From NCBI RefSeq assembly GCF_047948215.1, contig NC_134464.1:33789020-33853019 (forward strand): 64,000 nucleotides of DNA, read 5' to 3'. Within the stretch, counting starts at the first letter, position 1; every line of letters begins with the position of its first letter. The notes under the pieces were generated by a model. The model saw only the letters and a list, made by a program, of their open reading frames with translations, did no database searches and was not told the origin of the DNA. Shown piece after piece: positions 24,315-34,654 of this stretch. A program made the translations under genes and the position numbers. This stretch comes from Lycorma delicatula. Taxonomy: Eukaryota; Arthropoda; Insecta; Hemiptera; Fulgoridae.

Positions 24315-26455
24315 TTTTTTTTCTTTGAGGTTTTTTTAGGGGCATCGACTACTTTTGGTCATTAGCCCCATCCCACTTCAAAAAAAAAGGGGAAAAAAAA
24401 GGTTCAGTATTCATTTTCATGAAACGAAAATGTTCAAAATTTGCATTCTTCTATAACTTATATCCAAAAAAATTACTTTCTAGGCTTTCCTTTCGGCCAT
24501 CCTTTCTTGCGTTTCTGCATTCTTCTGACGGCCTCAACCTCTGATGACAGCGTATCTGAGGCCTCAGACATGGCATCGTCTTCCTCTATTTCGGATGCCA
24601 GTGACGTTCTGCGGCTGACGTCTGTTGATGAAAGTTTCGCCGGTGCCGTTAGCATCTTTGCTAAAGAATCTAAACTAATAAGCAATGATGTCTCCGCGGC
24701 GGATGAGCCGGACTCTATCTCTACTGCAGTACTGGGTCCAGCTGAAATAGATGCTCTCACCAAAGCTGATCTTTGCGCTTTTGGAGGGTCTATTGGTACA
24801 GGTTTTATTTCATCTGCGTCTGGTGCTTTTTCTATAATAACTTGCACCTCCATTTCCGCAGATTCAGTTTTTCTTGTGACAATTTCTTTAAACTTGTGAC
24901 TAGACGACGGAGTGATCCGTTTCTCTTTGCTAGATAAGTCAAGATTTTTAATTCTTACTTCAGTTGGTGGCTCAATAATGGCAGGTTTAGCTGGTGATTT
25001 AAACTGTACTGGTGCGTCTCTGATGTCAACGGCGTCAGTCCGGGGATGAGTCTTCTCATCTTTACTTTGTTTTCTCTGATGAGTAGACTCAATCTTTGAA
25101 TCAATGATTCTTTCAATCATTGTCGGAAGACAATGCCATCGTGTTAAGCCACTGCTCCTCATTAATTTTAGATGTGGAAGGGGCAGCCGCTGCTTCTGCG
25201 TAAGAAGTCGATGGTCGTGGTGTACGTTGATTAACAATCTTCTTCGCTTCAGGATAACTGACCTTCTGAAGCGTTTTAACTTCCTGAATCGCTGTTTCTA
25301 ATTTATATGAGGGGCAGTTTCTTGAACAACAATTGTGATGCCCTTTACAGTTAACGCAGGTTGGAGGGTCTTTACATGGGTCCCCCTCATGTGTTTTCTC
25401 TCCACATATGCATATTTCCTGCGCTTCACATCTAGCTGCTGTGTGTCCGAATCGTTGACACTTAAAACATCTCATCGGCTGCGGAATAAATGCTCGTGCA
25501 TCAAGCCGATGGATGCCAGCTCGTACCTTTTCAGGAAGATTCGGCCTATTAAATGTTAAAATATGCGAGGCCGAAGGAACAACTTCACCATTTCTTCGCG
25601 TGGTTAGTCTGCGACACTGAGTCACTCCCTGACTCGACATTTCTTGTACAATTTCTTCTTCTGTACAATTAAGAAGATCGCGACAAACAACAACTCCTCT
25701 GGATGAGTTTAGTGTGCTATGCGGTTGAACAGAAACCGCAAATTCACCGATCTTCATCAACGCCTGGACTTTCTGGCTTTGCACGTCGTTGATAGTTTCG
25801 ACGTGCAATCCATTAAAAGTCTTTCAAATTTCTTTAACGGGACCCCCAGCACAATTTGTAATTTCTCTTGCGATTAAGAATGGACTAACTTTTTGAAAGT
25901 TTCCATTCTACTTTGTAATAATTAAAAATCTTGGCTTAGGTACGCTATAGCCAAATAAACTTTTCTTTAATTCTTTACTGATTCTATCAGCATCTTTCTT
26001 TATCTTATCAGATTCCTTACTTTTTTCCTCTTCGCTTGTGGCGAATCTGAGGTTTCTAATCGAGGGTGTTTACGTGCACCCTCTGCCACGTTAGTTTGTT
26101 CATGAACATAAATCCCTTCTGTAGCAAGGCTAGCCGCCGGGGTACACCCCCACTCCAGGGCTACTAACCTTGGAGGTCCGATCCGGTACTCCGGTGGAAC
26201 CGGCATATGTCCTGGCAGAGAGCGGATGCGCAGTCTCTGCACTGACTCCAGGTTCCTACTCACCGAAGCTTTAGTGACCTGAAGTTGGAAACAGGTCAAA
26301 CGTAAAAAAGCATAACCCAGGAATTTACTCGGAACCCCGTTAGCCAGCTATATGTAATGTACATAAGTACAGCTGTTGCCGCCCTGGACGTGGACCATAG
26401 ATGTTGTGTTCCGGACGTGGGGATTATCTACCTCAGGGCAATAATTACTCTAACG
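24315..26455 (-). mobile_element. Jockey-type LINE keeping ORF1 only
   Basis: The minus-strand order is 5' UTR-like GC-rich sequence (26,455 to about 26,300), ORF1 (to 24,473), about 100 bp with A runs, then a conserved Jockey 3' end. That end contains GGGGCTAATGACCAAAAG, TAGTCGATGCCCCT and an A-rich tail (24,315-24,375). ORF2, normally about 2.7-3 kb of endonuclease plus reverse transcriptase, is missing entirely. The 3' end is closely related to that of the ORF2-containing fragment at 13.27 kb, so both belong to the same or sister families. It interrupts the tandem array. Confidence 0.75.
24473..26230 (-). pseudogene. Jockey-type ORF1 (gag-like nucleocapsid) with three zinc knuckles
   Basis: The best-preserved gene in the window. 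The N-terminal part (26,299-26,000) holds RKHPRLETSDSPQAKRKK. Next, after a frameshift near 26,020, come GYSVPKPRFLIITK and KVSPFLIARE, with stops near 25,906 and 25,826. A 231-codon open stretch (25,808-25,113) follows with VVVCRDLLNCTEEEIVQEM, SASHILTFNRPNLPEKV and three zinc knuckles. These are CFKCQRFGHTAARC (residues 114-127, CX2CX4HX4C), CICGEKTHEGDPC (133-145) and CVNCKGHHNCCSRNC (151-165). A frameshift near 25,115 leads into a 254-codon frame ending KKGWPKGKPRK, a basic, AT-hook-like tail. The protein would coat element RNA. Few lesions suggest a fairly young copy. Confidence 0.85.
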
Positions 26456-27496
26456 CCGATTGATACATATATTTGTACATATAATTCTAATCAAATTCAA
26501 ATATAAAAATGTTATATCCTGGGAAAACGAATATCTGAAACTATTATCAATATTGGGATCAATATTATCAGATATTATCAATATCTGTTGTAATATTGGG
26601 ATTGGTATAAAATATCACCAAGTACCAAGGTATAAAATATCATAAGTATATATCTCAATCCCATTTTACGATTTTTAAAAACGTACTGATGCAAGTGATC
26701 ATTCAGTTGGAATTTTTACTGCTTGAATGCTAAATTTTAAGGAAGTATTTCTTACATCTCGCGATTCTTTAGTAAAAATTAATTACTCCATCATGTCAAT
26801 GTGTAAAATATTCAACATTTATTGTTGGTGACATGATCAGTATCGAGAACTTCCTTTACGTTTAGAAATGCAATATGTATAGAAAATGCAATATTTATTA
26901 ATATTTTTGTTTTGTTTGTAAATTAAATTCTCAATTCCGAGAAAATACATTTCCTATTCTCTCCGAGTACTAAAACCATTGTCACTGTTGCTTATAAAAG
27001 TGCATAAATAGTCAACTGTTATTACGTTAATTTATCGCCTAAATACAGTTTCCTGTTTGCATATGTCAGAAGGAAGTAGATTTAGAGTTATGACTCATTT
27101 CACGTATTAAATTTTAAATGTACAATATATGTATACTGTGGGTTTTATATATATTTATAAATATTGAATCACAAGTGGAATTTGAATGTTAAACAAATAT
27201 TTTTCTTATGCAAATTGCATGAAATATTGTGGTGATAACTTTCTCTGTTGTGTTTTGTCAAAATTGATTGTGGTCTAGATAGTTCTTAGTAAAATATTGT
27301 TCGATAGTTTATAAACACAAAAGTTTTAAATAAAACATGTAGAGAATTTGATTCTCAGTAAAATAGTATCAATGAAGTCTACTCGAAATTAAACACAATA
27401 TAAAAATTAAAAATTATTTTTATTAATATTAGATGTAATAATTAATGTAACAAAATGTTATAGATTTTAAGTAGCTGTTAAAAAACAGAATTTTCA

Positions 27497-27498
<2 letters not shown>

Positions 27499-27541
<43 letters not shown>
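27499..27541. repeat. (TA)n microsatellite
   Basis: About 21 TA units followed directly by T runs. Confidence 0.9.
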
Positions 27542-27544
<3 letters not shown>

Positions 27545-27548
<4 letters not shown>

Positions 27549-28437
27549 TTTATTGCGTATTTTTTTTTTTATTATAAAAATATATTTCAATAAATCTGAG
27601 TTGAAAGAGTATAAGTTTGTTTTAAATTTTTTTTTCGATTTTAAAAAGAACAAAGGATGTGGGACATTTTCTAATAATTTTCCTTTAATACAAAATATAA
27701 ATCAATTCAATGTAAATTATTTTTGTTCATAGAACAGAAGATACATTTTTAAAATATTCTGAAACTAGCGCGTACGTTATGAACATTTTCTTTATATACA
27801 TATTTATAAAATTTTAAAACATACATCATTGTTTCTGGACGTTTATTATATAACTAAATGTAAAAAAATAATGTATGCACATACCCACACAAATAAATTC
27901 TCATAAATATTTCCTAAGCACAAAATAATGTAGGAGAGATATTTGTTTTTTTATGGGTTTTATTTACCTAAGATATCTACCTAAGAAGAGAGATATTTAC
28001 CTAAAAATCCACTTTTTATACCATTACGTGTTATTTTGTAAATCTATAGTACATCACACCACAGTTTTAGTCAGTAGTATCTAAAAATTACGTTACCTCT
28101 ATTTTACCTTAATATTTTCATTCCATTTTTTATATTGTATAACCTTACTCGTATGTATTTTAAAATCTGCATTAAACATTTTTCAGTGACTGTTTTCAGA
28201 CTCAGGTTTCATTTCCTCCTTTTTTATTTGTAGAAATAATTTTTTCCCATTTTCTTTTACTCTTTATAAATTTTCACCCTTTCTTTTAATCTTTATAAAT
28301 TCTCACGTTTTTTTTACTCTTATTAAATGAATTTTTCTAATAGTCTAAAGTTAGTCAGTCTTGTTTCATCCTTCAAAGACTCTGCATGTATTTATTACGA
28401 ATGTATAATTAATTAATACAATAATGGTATATGTTAT
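27545..28437. other. AT-rich stretch without recognised genes
   Basis: Pyrimidine-rich lines near 28,200-28,320; no motif or repeat partner recognised. Confidence 0.65.
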
Positions 28438-28448
28438 ACATATGAATT

Positions 28449-29404
28449 GTAATTTAGATCCGGTACACAAAGCACAGGATCTAAATTTCATTCAGTCGCC
28501 CATCTCCCGCCTGCAGAAGAGGCTGCAGAGCCTTTCGATGGAAGCTGTAATGGAACACCACGACAAAGGGAAGATCCTTGTATAAGTTAATACAGGATCT
28601 GGGGGAACAGTATGCCTCGAGCTCGTTTTGAAGGACAACGGGTGCCCAGGTGCTCACCAACCACGCTAACTTGAACCAATATCTGTTTCGGTTCCGCCTA
28701 CAACTGATAAGCTGTCGTCTGTGGGACAGACGACAGCTCATCAGTTGCAGGACGTTTAACCGGTCCAGTTAAATCAACACCGAATGTTTGACTGCCCTGC
28801 TCTTGGGGGGAGGCCAGAGATCGTGTCACCCTGGAACTTAGTGGTCAAGAGGAAAATTGGCCACTCTCAAGCGGTTAGTCAATGTGGCGAGAGCCGCATT
28901 GTCGGACCGTGTGGGGGTTCCTAGATTCGGTTGCTTTGTTCAACCAGTATCCAAGGTTTATTTAAGGAAAATATTGTTACCACATTGCCGTGGGAAGCTA
29001 ACCTGAGTATGGCTGATCATCAGTTAATTATTATGGCTCCAAGCACTATAGAATGGTGGACAGGTACTTGCTGGCATACAGCGACCTAGCCGTGGCGGAA
29101 ATTGCTGCCTAGACGAAATAAATTTTATTATGGATGTAATATATATTTTTAGTAGTTGACGGGATGCACCTACCCGTTTTAGTAAATAAATGACAAGTGA
29201 GCGGTTGGGACATGTAATCCGGTGGTGTATGGCACCACGCGCTGTCCCCTTGCGCTGTTAGGTAAGCTCTAAGAGCTATGTTAGTATAGTTGTCGCTAAA
29301 CTGTTCGAGGCTCAGTTGCCGTTTTTGGCGCAGACATTCGGTCTTATGCTTTAGGGCGACCGATTGGTGTGGTGGCGGGAGAAATGCCAAGCAAACCAAA
29401 AAAT
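28449..29404 (+). mobile_element. R1-clade LINE, 5'-truncated, with 11-bp target-site duplication
   Basis: ACATATGAATT at 28,438-28,448 recurs at 29,405-29,415, bracketing a 956-bp insert that ends CCAAAAAA. The coding part (about 28,480-29,100, several frames) parallels the minus-strand copy at 50 kb. Shared landmarks are GCCCATCTCCCGCCT, ACAGGATCTGGGGGA, the FDCPxxGGRPEI-like segment after TGTTTGACTGCCC, IGHSQA and RIVGPCGG. The 3' UTR (29,110-29,404) is shared with the 34.66-kb and 49.75-kb copies and ends GGCGGGAGAAATGCC. A 22-bp inverted duplication (28,701-28,747) disrupts the cysteine-motif region. Non-functional. Confidence 0.75.
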
Positions 29405-29415
29405 ACATATGAATT

Positions 29416-29926
29416 ACAAGTTCATAGATTATAATAAAAATAATTTATACTATGAAGGAAATAAAGATTGCTTTATTTTAATGATCCAACGAATAATAAA
29501 AGAATTATAATAATTAAATCTAACCTAAGTATTGATCCAAGGCGGCATATTATTCGACAGTGATTATAACACTGTTTTAAAGTAATTAAATTACCGAATG
29601 ACAACTTTTTCTTTTCGAATGTGCTGAGTATTTAGTGAATCTACAATCGGGTAAACAATATATTTCTCTAAATGGTTTTTTATTTCTAAATCCTATACAA
29701 GTCTTGTTTAATTGAAATTTGACACACTTCCTGTTATGCAATGAAGCTGAAATCTTACAGATAGCTTTGGTTCTGATGATAATATAGTATAGAATATTTA
29801 ATATCGTTCAAAATCCAATTTGGCGAACATTATTCAATATCATTCTAAATCCAGTATGGTGTACATTGTGAAAACATATTTATTTGTTTACATACGGATA
29901 ACCAATCATATGTTTCAGTAACTCCA
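29416..29926. other. AT-rich stretch, nothing recognised
   Basis: Contains two near-identical words, AATATCGTTCAAAATCCAAT and AATATCATTCTAAATCCAGT, at about 29,802 and 29,837: a short local duplication. No gene seen. Confidence 0.5.
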
Positions 29927-30086
29927 GATTTGTTGTGGCAGCGAAATGATTTTGTTACGATAAGAAAATAGATTTGTTATTATTACCTATCGTTACCGAT
30001 TTGTTATTGTAGGTTATCTGATTTTGTTACGACGACAAACCGATTTGTTATCGTGCGTAAATGAATTTTGTTACTATAACAAAATC
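29927..30086 (+). repeat. Degenerate 22-bp minisatellite (GATTTTGTTA units)
   Basis: Units start GATTTGTTG (29,927), GATTTTGTTACGA (29,948), GATTTGTTATTATT (29,971), GATTTGTTATTGT (29,998), GATTTTGTTACGAC (30,020), GATTTGTTATCGT (30,042) and GAATTTTGTTACTA (30,063). Spacings are 21, 23, 27, 22, 22 and 21 bp. Several units also contain the reverse word AACAAA. Confidence 0.7.
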
Positions 30087-30189
30087 ATTTGTAATCCTAT
30101 CTTTTGTTATTTTAAATAAATACTATTATACTAATAAATACTATTGTCTTCAATTGTTTCAATTGATTCATTTGATCCACATGGCTAAA

Positions 30190-31020
30190 TATCCAGAATT
30201 CCTTTCCATACCTTGTAAGAATATAATTGTTAATCCATCGATCTTCGCTTCAGCATGCATATTCGACCACCATTGCGTATAAGTCATCAGATGTTTCGGT
30301 GACTATGCGAGGTTCAAGGTAAAAAGTTGTCTCAGAAATTTAAATCGGCATATTGAGGAGTCCTCATAGTTTTTTTTTTTTTTTTAATGTGTGTGGTGAT
30401 GAATCTGACATTTCTTCACGAGCTCAAATAGTTCTAAGCCTTCTTCAGGCATTTCCGCGATGCACACTTTATCAATTTGACCGATTCCTTCAAGTATCAA
30501 ATGCAGCAGGCTAATCTTCAATCCACAAAAGCATATACAGATGTGGACTTCCACGATTTTCAAACTCGATTCGCCACCAGTTATCCTTCATGCGGCCACC
30601 AAATACTTCACAGTTATTTATCAAGAATCTTTTAATAGAATTAAATCTAATCATGAAGTTTCAACTGACTATGACAGGAGACTTTTCCATTATTTTTTGT
30701 GTGGCAGTATGCTAAGATCGGCTGGATCTTCCCCGGGTCTTTCATCAGCAAACAAAAGTGCTTTACACATATTGAACTAGTGCAAATTATTACAACTGAA
30801 TATCAAGATATATATGTATATTGGTGATCCTAAAGTTTGAATTAAACCAATTAATTTACTCAGTGCAGAATTCCAATATGCTCCATATCCACGCAGATTT
30901 TTCAAGTAGAGATATAGATCTTCTACCTGACTATCATGTCGTTCAACTTTCTTTCCACAAGCACAGATGGTTGCTTTGATCCGATAATGCACAAACATCG
31001 ATAGGGCATAGAATCGATAA
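30190..31020 (-). pseudogene. Helitron Rep (HUH nuclease, Helitron_like_N) remnant
   Basis: Minus-strand translation reads FVHYRIKATICACGKK, VEDLYLYLKNLRGYGAYWNS, LSKLIGLIQTLGSPIYIYI, LHWFNMCKALLFADE. After several stops it continues with ITVKYL, WWRIEFENRGSPHLYMLLWI and MPEEGLELFELVKKCQIHHH, then ICRFKF. This is the order of the N-terminal region of Helitron proteins, which nick and join DNA for rolling-circle transposition. The two-His motif should read H-x-H after RGSP; here it reads HLY (30,535-30,543), so the second His is lost. The Pif1-type helicase half is not recognisable downstream. Confidence 0.7.
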
Positions 31021-31342
31021 AATAATTTCTTTGAAATCGTGTAACACTACGTAGAATTCTAAATTGAAAATAATCCAATGGAATGACTTTTTACTGGTCT
31101 CACTCGCTTCGCTTCATTGATGCCGTAGGGAAAGAGATGAAACATTGCATGCCATTGCAACTTAAGTCAAGTTCGCTCGCTTGATGGTTTAAGGTTTAAA
31201 AAACTTGACAACAGGAAGCTTACTAGAAAAAAAAAACATGCAATAACGCAGCGCTAGTAGAATTAGATAGAATGAGAAAAAATTGTAAACCAATCTCAAT
31301 GAATTGATGATTGAATGAACAAGTACGGGCGTCTGCTAAAAA

Positions 31343-31731
31343 GTAAATAAATTTAAAAAAAAAATTTAAACAATAATTTTCTTTTAAAACGATTTCGCTT
31401 TAAAAAGTAGAAAATCATTTTTCAGTGATTATAAGATAACCAAAATAATTTTCAACATTTGTAAAAAGAAAACCATGGTACTCTCATAAAATATTATAGA
31501 AGAATTCGAATAGGTGTTCTGTGAGAATTAATAAGGTAAAAATGTGAACATAAATTAAAACTATTAGACAAAGTAATATTTTATGAGCGCGCAATGGTTT
31601 TCTTTTTAAAAATGTTGAAAATTATTTTGATTATCTTATAATCACTAAAAAATGATTTTTTTAATTTTTGGAGTAATTTCGTTTTAAAAGAAAACCTTTG
31701 TTTTAAAAATCTTTTTTAATTTATTTATTCG
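31343..31731. mobile_element. Foldback (MITE-like) element with about 155-bp arms
   Basis: The left arm (31,343-31,496) and right arm (31,574-31,731) are inverted copies. Both contain TTTTCTTTTAAAACGA, AGTGATTATAAGATAA, CAAAATAATTTTCAACATTT, AAAAAGAAAACCAT and CTCATAAAATATTA. The loop is about 77 bp, non-coding. No target duplication was found and the outer edges are approximate. It is unrelated in sequence to the MITE at 13.4 kb. Confidence 0.75.
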
Positions 31732-31734
31732 TTT

Positions 31735-32411
31735 TATAATTCATATAAGTATAATTTGATTGTTTAGTAGTACAAAAAGTGTATGTAGGACTTACCATCT
31801 GTTTTTGACAGCTTCCCCCACAATTCATTAATTCTCTTCTTCTTCATTACTATCCAGACAGAGGTATTAAATGTAATTGGAAATATTGTCTTAAATATAC
31901 CTCTTTACTTCACTTGATTACCAGTTTAGATTTCCATTAAGGTTTTATTATGTACAAAAAACTTATTGCTGATCCAAAATAACCATCTTCGATTTCTTTC
32001 TGTTGATTGATAATTTTTATTAACTATTCAAGCGTTCAGTTTCCAAAAAAAAGACGTAAAACATAAAACATATCCTGTATTTAAGTATAAATCAATCTAT
32101 TTTACCTTCTTATACTTTTATATATTTACAAATGATATAAATTTAAATTATTTCTTTAATAATGGACTTATTTTTATTAATAAATATAAATTTAAAAAAA
32201 TAATAATTTAATTAAAAAATACATTTACCTTATTAAAAAATAAGGTAAATCCCTACTAATTTTCAGGTACACTTAATTTCTAAATATTTTTATTAAATTC
32301 GTTTTAATTACATTTTTTTTTTGTATTTTTTACTAATTACACGATAAACAAATTTGAATTGATCCATTTCATTTTCATTGCAATCGGCTCGATTTTTATA
32401 AACTTTATGTA
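31735..32411. other. AT-rich stretch without recognised genes
   Basis: Dense A/T runs, no motif recognised. Confidence 0.6.
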
Positions 32412-32425
32412 GATGAAGAATAATT

Positions 32426-32592
32426 GCCGGCCTCCGTGGCGCGAGTGGTAGCGTCTCGGCCTTTCATCAGTAGGTTACGGGTTCCAATCCCTGTTAGACA
32501 TGGCATTTCACACAAACATTCATCTTATCCTCCGAAGCAATACCTAATCCCAGAGATCCCGGAAGTTAAACAAATAAAAAGAAAAAAAGAGG
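32426..32592 (+). mobile_element. tRNA-derived SINE, family 1, with 12-bp target-site duplication
   Basis: Head GCCGGCCTCCGTGGCGCGAG, TGGTAGCGTCTCGGCC (A-box region), TTACGGGTTCCAATCCC (B box), TTAGACATGGCATTTCACAC. The tail has CCTCCGAAGCAATACCTAAT and CCCGGAAGTTAAAC and ends A-rich. TGAAGAATAATT at 32,414-32,425 recurs at 32,593-32,604 and fixes both edges. This is the most typical family-1 copy here. Confidence 0.85.
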
Positions 32593-32710
32593 TGAAGAAT
32601 AATTCATTTTCATATAGAACTCAGCCAGAAAGAAATCATTACTGAAGATACTTCTTCTTTTCTTAGCAGTTAGCAAAGTGGTGGACAATACTTTATCCTA
32701 AGGTCCCCAC

Positions 32711-33012
32711 ATAACCTACCGGGTTGGTCTAGTGGTAAACGCGTCTTCCGAAATCAGCTGATCTGTAAGTCGAGAGTTCCAGCGTTTAAATCCTAGTAGA
32801 GTCTGTTATTTTTACACGGATTTGAATACTAGATCGGGATACCGGTGTTCTTTGGTAGATGGGTTTCAATTAACCACATATCTCAGGAATGGTCGAACTG
32901 AGACGGTACAAGACTACACTTCATTTACATTCATACGTATAATCCGCATTCCTCCTCTGAAGTATTATCTGAAAGGTAATTACCGGTGGCTAAACAGGAA
33001 AAAGAAAGGAAG
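32711..33012 (+). mobile_element. tRNA-derived SINE, family 2
   Basis: Head ACCGGGTTGGTCTAGTGGTA, then CGCGTCTTCC, CAGCTGAT and AGTCGAGAGTTCCAGCG. The body has ACACGGATTTGAATACTAG, ATACCGGTGTTCTTTGGT, CAATTAACCACATATCTCAG and TACAAGACTACACTTCATTT; the 3' end is ACCGGTGGCTAAACAGGAAA. GGTCCCCAC at 32,702-32,710 recurs at 33,013-33,021 as a target-site duplication. About 300 bp, non-coding; its 3' part shares the CCTCTGAAGTA...GGCTAAACA ending with family 1. Confidence 0.85.
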
Positions 33013-33021
33013 GGTCCCCAC

Positions 33022-33560
33022 TTAAATAATCTATAAAAAAGCTGACAAACAGTGGTCAGATTTTTCACGCGGCTAAGGGCGGGTACTAGGAATGTCCTAC
33101 AACTGTGTGTTGTTTCTTATGCACAACTTGCACACACATACAAGTATAACTTAATTAAAAATATATATCATTTTATTTAAATATAATATTTCTTTATTCA
33201 CTGATTATACCTAAAGCCCGAGCAGCATATACCGTATTTAATTCGAGCGGGTATGGTGGTACTAGTGGTGTCGGTCAGCACTAACTAAACTAATGTAATT
33301 TCACAATTTACATAGAAAAATTTCGCCTGAGGGTCGGCCTCTGGTGTAGCCGCGTGGCTTAACGCACCAAATATAAGTCAACGGGACAATCGAGTTACTT
33401 TTTTGCACTTAAAAAATTATTCATTTATTTAATTCTACCCCTCACCTATGACGTCTCAACTAAGCAGTGGGATGACACTTTAAACATTTTTTTTGTTGTA
33501 AATATTGTTATTTTATAATTGTTAACAAATGTGCCTAATAAAAATATGACCTCAATTAGG
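33022..33560 (+). repeat. Unclassified dispersed repeat D, copy 1
   Basis: Parallels 47,055-47,810 in the same orientation: AGCTGACAA, GTCCTACAACTG, TATCATTTTATTTAAATA, ATACCGTATTTAATTCGAGC with GGGTATGG, TTATTCATTTATTTAATTCT, TATGACGTCTCAACTAAGCAG and AATATGACCTCAATTAG. This copy has an extra block (about 33,270-33,405) with a tRNA-like run GGTGTAGCCGCGTGGCTTAA. Non-coding. The family-2 SINE next to it inserted at its left edge. Confidence 0.7.
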
Positions 33561-34427
33561 TGAAATATCCAGATACTGAGAGTGATCTTGTTCTACAGCC
33601 TTGACCTTTTAAGTTGAAAATTTAATGGAATCAATACTACATATATAGAAGTAATCTAATCAAGTTGGTCAAAATCGGCCCGATAGTTCTGGGAATATAA
33701 TATGATTTAAAGGCCAATACTGAAAGCATGTACATCCAGAAAATTTCCATCCGGTTTTTTAATGATTTTTGGGTTCCTTAAGTGTCAAAACGTCAAGGTC
33801 CGGTGAAAACAAACTGCATTTGCCCAAATTGGACCAATTACAATACTTTCTCTTGTAGATGAGCTCTGCTATAGCGCTATCTAGACGGGAAAGTAAAATT
33901 TATTTCAGTTGCTTTTCCTTTAAGGATCGTCTGATTTACATGTAATGAAACTACTTTAATGGATATTTACAGTACTTAAGTAGAAATTCTTGTTTTATCT
34001 GTTATGAAATACTAATATGGTGATGCTCCGGTGTGTTAAAGGGAATATTTACACCAATCATGCACAAAAAATAGATTTTTACCTCAAAATTATTCTTTTA
34101 TTTATATTTTCAGTGTATATTATAACACATTAACTGTTCCCTTACTATACAACCAATAAACTGTCACCATAACCCGTTCAATATCATGAAATTCATAAAA
34201 TAAGCTCTTGTTAATATAACTAAATTATCAGTTTAAATATAATTAAAATTTCTCAGTTCATACAATGCAATTTTTTTAAATAATTAATATATACTGGAAC
34301 TCAATTTTATAATAAACTTTCACCGCTTTTCAAAAATAATACCATTACAAAAAATTAATTTTCAGTTGAAAGTATTTTTAATTAAAGCAGTATTTTAATT
34401 CATTTATGTATATTTCACCCACAGGCC
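33561..34427. other. AT-rich stretch without recognised genes
   Basis: The first part (to about 33,900) is slightly GC-richer and reads like non-coding repeat (GGTCAAAATCGGCCCGATAG). No partner copy in the window was recognised. Confidence 0.55.
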
Positions 34428-34654
34428 TAATTAAAAATTCCTTTTGGCACGCCGGAAGGCAGAGGTTGATTTCACCGATGCTAAGTAGAGGATAAAAAAG
34501 ATTTCCGCCTTAAAGTTAAAAAAAAACTTCAAATTTATTCGATACGACAATGATTGCATGTGAAAAACGTTTTACATGTTTAGCACGCGACAAGCCCCAT
34601 CTTCTTACAATTCCAGCAATATTTTGGTCATCCCTTGACGTAAGGGTTGATCAT

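Larger units (their letters stand above)
21480..27300 (+). repeat. Decayed tandem array of about 1.5-kb units, interrupted by insertions
   Basis: Several landmark blocks recur in the same order. Block 1 (TTAGTAAAAACTAAATATTCC-like) lies near 21,525, 23,350 and 26,770. Block 2 (GAAAATACATTTC with CTCTCCGAGT-like text) lies near 23,520 and 26,940. Block 3 (GTTAATTTATCG) lies near 21,790 and 27,028. Block 4 (ATTGAGTCATAGG through TGGTGATAA and TTTTGTCAAAA) lies near 21,920-22,040 and 27,165-27,270. Block 5 (CTCATGCGTNTAG plus GTGCTTCAATCA) lies near 22,130, 22,580 and 24,025. Block 6 (CACCGATTTTGAATTATGAC) lies near 22,300 and 23,608. Block 7 (CTTATATCCTGGGCAAA) lies near 23,107 and 26,512. Subtracting the SINE and Jockey insertions, the spacing is roughly 1.3-1.7 kb, giving about three units. 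Units are diverged and some blocks are missing. Non-coding. Confidence 0.7.

Noticed and set aside
24441..24899. 152-codon open frame on the plus strand, serine/alanine-rich
   Set aside because: Exact antisense of the Jockey ORF1 C-terminal region; its composition follows from the sense codons.
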